Positions 4,762 through 6,856 of a stretch of DNA of 6,856 bases are shown here, in pieces (position 1 is the first letter of the stretch; every line of letters begins with the position of its first letter). A program made the translations under genes and the position numbers. The DNA comes from Filomicrobium sp. (lineage in GTDB: Bacteria > Pseudomonadota > Alphaproteobacteria > Rhizobiales > Hyphomicrobiaceae), in contig JAJFHK010000302.1 in the NCBI GenBank assembly GCA_021775655.1, positions 1-6,856 of the forward strand, written 5' to 3'. Under the pieces are notes generated by a model. The model was not told the origin of the DNA and ran no database searches. It saw only the letters and a program-made list of their open reading frames with translations.

Positions 4762-4790
4762 TTGACAACCACCCCCAGCCCTCCAATATC
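4762..4790 (+). promoter_or_regulatory. Possible promoter of the DUF2852 gene
   Basis: TTGACA (4762-4767) is a perfect -35, with AATATC 17 bp downstream as a weak -10. It starts 5 bp beyond the right 8-bp repeat, so an insertion there would have left it intact. The leader to the ATG at 4922 would be about 125 nt. Confidence 0.35.
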
Positions 4791-4921
4791 CTACAATGTT
4801 AAAGTTATTTACATTCACATTCGGCCCAACACGAACGTGCGTAGTGTTGGCAAGAAGGGGCCATCCCGGCCAACCACTTTTGCCTTCGGGCTGAAGGGAC
4901 AACGCGAGCAGAGGGAAAGCG

Positions 4922-5374
4922 ATGTCGGACGTAGTCGCCAAACTGGACGATTGGGGCCTGCCGGCCTGGATCACGGTCATGGTTCTGGGCTTCGTAATAT
5001 TCTGGCCGGTCGGCCTCGCGGTCCTCGCCTACCTGATATGGAGCGGACGAATGGGTTGTGGAACGAAACGTCGGTTTGGCCGGTGGGGCCGCGAAATGCG
5101 CGCCCGCTGCAAGGGCGATCACCGCGAAGACTCTTTCTCCTCAAGCGGCAACGCTGCATTCGACGAGTACCGGCAAGAAACCATCCGTAGGCTCGAGGAT
5201 GAAGAGCGCGAATTCCGCGACTTTCTTGAGCGCCTGCGCCTCGCCAAAGACCGTGCTGAGTTCGATGAATTCATGAAAGAACGCAAGTCGCGGCCGACAC
5301 CTCCACCCCAGGACGGCAACCGTAATGGCAACGGTCCGGAAAACTTCGGCGGCGCAGTACCCCAAACGGGTTAA
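4922..5374 (+). CDS. DUF2852-family membrane protein
   Basis: A 150-residue protein with one membrane segment near its N-terminus (about 15-40, WITVMVLGFVIFWPVGLAVL on to AYLIW). A short basic stretch (KRRFGRWGREMRARCK, 49-64) and an amphipathic, charged helix (about 77-123, starting GNAAFDEYRQETIRRLEDEE) follow. The tail is low-complexity, rich in Pro, Asn and Gly. Segment order, the WP-V-LA-YLIW pattern and length match the DUF2852 family, found mainly in alphaproteobacteria, whose function is unknown. The topology suggests an inner-membrane anchor with a cytoplasmic coiled coil. The ATG has GAGGGA about 6 nt upstream. It converges on the heme protein gene with a shared terminator. It is the first host gene to the right of the accessory block. 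Confidence 0.85.
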   Translation: MSDVVAKLDDWGLPAWITVMVLGFVIFWPVGLAVLAYLIWSGRMGCGTKRRFGRWGREMRARCKGDHREDSFSSSGNAAFDEYRQETIRRLEDEEREFRDFLERLRLAKDRAEFDEFMKERKSRPTPPPQDGNRNGNGPENFGGAVPQTG

Positions 5375-5406
5375 TTCAAACGATCGACGCCGAGTGTCAA
5401 AACATC

Positions 5407-5443
5407 AAAAGGCCGGGAACATTCTCGGCCTTTTCGTTCGTTA
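5407..5443. terminator. Bidirectional intrinsic terminator
   Basis: AAAAGGCCG (5407-5415) pairs with CGGCCTTTT (5426-5434), and inner bases extend the stem. TTTTCGTTCGTT follows on the plus strand, and the mirrored A-run gives a U-run on the minus strand. It serves both convergent genes, ending at 5374 and 5482. Confidence 0.88.
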
Positions 5444-5481
5444 AATTATCAAGCGCCATAACCAGCAGCGAAATTCAAGCC

Positions 5482-6069
5482 TCACAGCTTCTTTGAAAAC
5501 GAAAACGCTCCGCGTAATTCCCCTGCCTTGAAGCCGGTCGCCTGGTCCTCGGGGTAAAGCTTATCGAGCTGGGCCTTGACGTCGTCCTTGATATTGTCCC
5601 CATGGCAGTTGAGGCAGACCTTACCCGTTGGAATGGCACGCATGAAGCGGAATACCCTGCCGCCATCCGCTTCCTCGGTTTTGGCGTGTTGGACTTTCTT
5701 GATTTCCTTACCGGCGGCGAAATCGGCGACGAATTTCTCAAGCACCTTGCGCTCGTACTCATCAGGCGCATTGCCGGGATTGCGAACTTTCAGCGCCGTG
5801 CGCCGCAAGACCATTCCACCTTCTTCAGAAAGCGTTGCGGCAATCGATGGCGCAACCGTCTGGCACACCTCAATCGCCTTGACGAAACCACCCTCCTTGA
5901 TGGCAGTTTTGAGTTCCTTGCGCAGGGTGCGCGTCATCTCGCCGACTTTGATGTTCGCGGCTTTCCGCAAATCAGCCAGCGTGGACTGGGCATCCTCAGC
6001 GAATGCTGGGACTGCCGACACCCACACGAGAGCTGCAAATATACCGGCCAAAATCTTGAAGTGAGTCAT
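5482..6069 (-). CDS. Periplasmic monoheme protein, Tll0287-like/DUF3365 domain
   Basis: A 195-residue exported c-type heme protein. A signal peptide covers residues 1-24 (hydrophobic ILAGIFAALVWVSAV, likely cut after AFA). The Tll0287-like/DUF3365 domain fills the rest: AIEVCQTVAPSIA (65-77), LRRTALKVRNPGNAPDEYE (88-106), the heme motif CLNCHG (152-157, with C152, C155 and H156), and YPEDQATGFKAGELRGAFS (172-190), all family hallmarks. Heme would be attached in the periplasm by the Ccm machinery. This domain occurs alone or as a sensor module, and its proposed role is redox or ligand sensing, or electron transfer, without a fixed partner. The ATG at 6069 has AGGAGA about 10 nt upstream. It is divergent from the GntR gene with about 300 bp between, so shared control is possible but unproven. 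Confidence 0.9.
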   Translation of the reverse strand: MTHFKILAGIFAALVWVSAVPAFAEDAQSTLADLRKAANIKVGEMTRTLRKELKTAIKEGGFVKAIEVCQTVAPSIAATLSEEGGMVLRRTALKVRNPGNAPDEYERKVLEKFVADFAAGKEIKKVQHAKTEEADGGRVFRFMRAIPTGKVCLNCHGDNIKDDVKAQLDKLYPEDQATGFKAGELRGAFSFSKKL

Positions 6070-6375
6070 TCGTGTAGATCTCCTGATCGACTATACCGAC
6101 GTTTGGCTATGTCGAAAGTTTTGATACCAAAGCACCAGCAGCGATAATACGCGGCGATATTAGAGAAGCCGAGGTCTATTGCACCAAAGTACATCACACG
6201 ACATCGAACACACTCGCTCACTGACATTGTGCACAACCAGCATTTTCATGCATACTTGCGATTATGAGTTGCCTTTGCTCTGGTAGCTTGGCTTTGTCGA
6301 AGAATAGCATTGTCGATTTGCAATGGAACGTCGCTCTTATCGATTCAGTGCAGCCAGGACCCGCGGGGGATGGAT
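6070..6375. other. Divergent intergenic region between the heme protein and GntR genes
   Basis: No gene is convincing here. An 18-codon frame (6323-6379) ends in an ATGA overlap with the GntR start but lacks a ribosome site. TTGTCGA occurs twice, 16 bp apart (6294-6300 and 6310-6316), and a 10-bp palindrome is at 6227-6236. The region presumably holds the promoters of both genes. Confidence 0.5.
6227..6236. promoter_or_regulatory. Possible GntR-type operator
   Basis: TTGTGCACAA is a perfect palindrome of the TTGT-NN-ACAA form seen at sites of many FCD-subfamily GntR regulators. It lies about 140 bp before the GntR start, between the two divergent genes. A 10-bp palindrome can easily occur by chance. 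Confidence 0.3.
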
Positions 6376-6856
6376 ATGACCAGTAATCACGCCTCCCAGC
6401 TTGCAGCAGTCCTGGAAGAGGAAATCGCCTCAGGTCAGCTCGGCCCAGGAACGCGTCTCGAAGAAGTTGTGCTAGCGGAGCGCTTCGGCGTCTCTCGCAC
6501 GCCAATTCGTGAAGCGTTGCGACTGTTGTCGGCCTCGGGGCTCATCGAATTGCGCCCCAGGCGCGGGGCCGTCGTTGCCTCCCTCAGCCTCGACCGGCTG
6601 CTCGACATGTTCGAAGTCATGGCGGAGATGGAAGCAACCTGTGCCCGCTTTGCCGCCCGGCGCATGACCGACGCCGAACGTGAGACGCTCAAGCGCCAGC
6701 ACATCACATGCGGCGAGAGTAGCGACTCCGGCGACAGTGACAAATACTACGAGGAGAATGCGGAATTTCACGCGCTCATCAGCCAGGGCGCACACAACGC
6801 GTTCCTGACCGAAGACGTGCAGCGCCTGCGCCGCAGATTACAGCCCTACCGGCGCC
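6376..6856 (+). CDS. GntR-family transcription regulator, FCD subfamily, cut by the window edge
   Basis: The first 160 residues of a DNA-binding repressor or activator. The winged helix is at about 6-68, with LEEVVLAERFGVSRTPIREALRLL split over 28-51 and GLIELRPRRGAVVA as the wing (55-68), the standard GntR signature. The FCD ligand domain begins near residue 75 (LLDMFEVMAEMEATCARFAA) and includes the metal-site-type His in EFHALI (130-135). The C-terminal helices with the remaining ligands lie outside the window. I prefer the ATG at 6376, since GGGGGA ends 5 nt before it, over the ATG at 6370, which overlaps that site. FCD regulators respond to small organic acids, but the effector and targets are not evident. 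The gene is transcribed away from the heme protein. Codons are GC-rich like the oxoprolinase, so it belongs to the host backbone. Confidence 0.92.
   Translation, partial: MTSNHASQLAAVLEEEIASGQLGPGTRLEEVVLAERFGVSRTPIREALRLLSASGLIELRPRRGAVVASLSLDRLLDMFEVMAEMEATCARFAARRMTDAERETLKRQHITCGESSDSGDSDKYYEENAEFHALISQGAHNAFLTEDVQRLRRRLQPYRR

Noticed and set aside
4672..5190. A 172-codon plus-strand open frame overlapping the DUF2852 gene
   Set aside because: It crosses the right inverted repeat and promoter region and then shadows DUF2852 in another frame. It has no family features.
6264..6386. A 40-codon frame, and the 18-codon frame at 6323-6379, as leader peptides of the GntR gene
   Set aside because: Neither has a ribosome site. 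The ATGA overlap of the shorter one with the GntR start is suggestive but could easily arise by chance.

Overview
The window looks like a piece of an alphaproteobacterial chromosome, probably Hyphomicrobiales or a close relative. The main reasons are a DUF2852-type membrane protein, which is largely an alphaproteobacterial family, the GC-rich codon use of the flanking genes, and the 5-oxoprolinase and GntR/FCD gene types. No rRNA or tRNA is present to fix the taxon, so this is inference.

Layout. Left flank (1-1049): the first 150 codons of an ATP-dependent 5-oxoprolinase on the minus strand, running off the left edge. A possible 44-aa exported or membrane peptide with a TTG start follows, then a gene-poor stretch with small palindromes. 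Middle (about 1050-4756): a lower-GC accessory block. In order it holds a small unknown coiled-coil/winged-helix-like protein (+), a strong intrinsic terminator, a HigBA/RelE-type toxin-antitoxin operon (-) with a promoter embedded in a 16-bp-period operator array, an IS1595-family (ISXO2-like) transposase (-), a divergent DUF6471-like small protein (+), and a two-TM membrane protein of unknown function (-) that overlaps the DUF6471-like gene tail to tail by 41 bp. Right flank (4757-6856): a DUF2852 protein (+) and a Tll0287-like/DUF3365 monoheme protein (-) converging on a shared bidirectional terminator, then the start of a GntR/FCD transcription factor (+) that runs off the right edge.

The most interesting signal is at the borders of the middle block. 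A perfect 24-bp inverted repeat (1058-1081 and 4725-4748) is flanked directly outside by the same 8 bp, TCCCTCGC (1050-1057 and 4749-4756). Eight bp is the target duplication size known for the IS1595 family, so the 3.7-kb block may be one IS1595-type transposon carrying a toxin-antitoxin pair and two or three uncharacterised passenger genes. One complication is that the left inverted repeat is also half of a larger 78-bp palindrome (1015-1092) centred on the same 8 bp. A dispersed palindromic repeat, or a lox-like recombination site, is therefore a serious alternative.

How the parts may work together (inference). The transposase and the DUF6471-like protein share a divergent control region. 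The toxin-antitoxin operon would stabilise the element and represses itself through the overlapping operators. The membrane protein and the left-hand small protein are unexplained cargo. The flanking oxoprolinase, DUF2852, cytochrome and GntR genes belong to the host chromosome and have no evident link to the insert.
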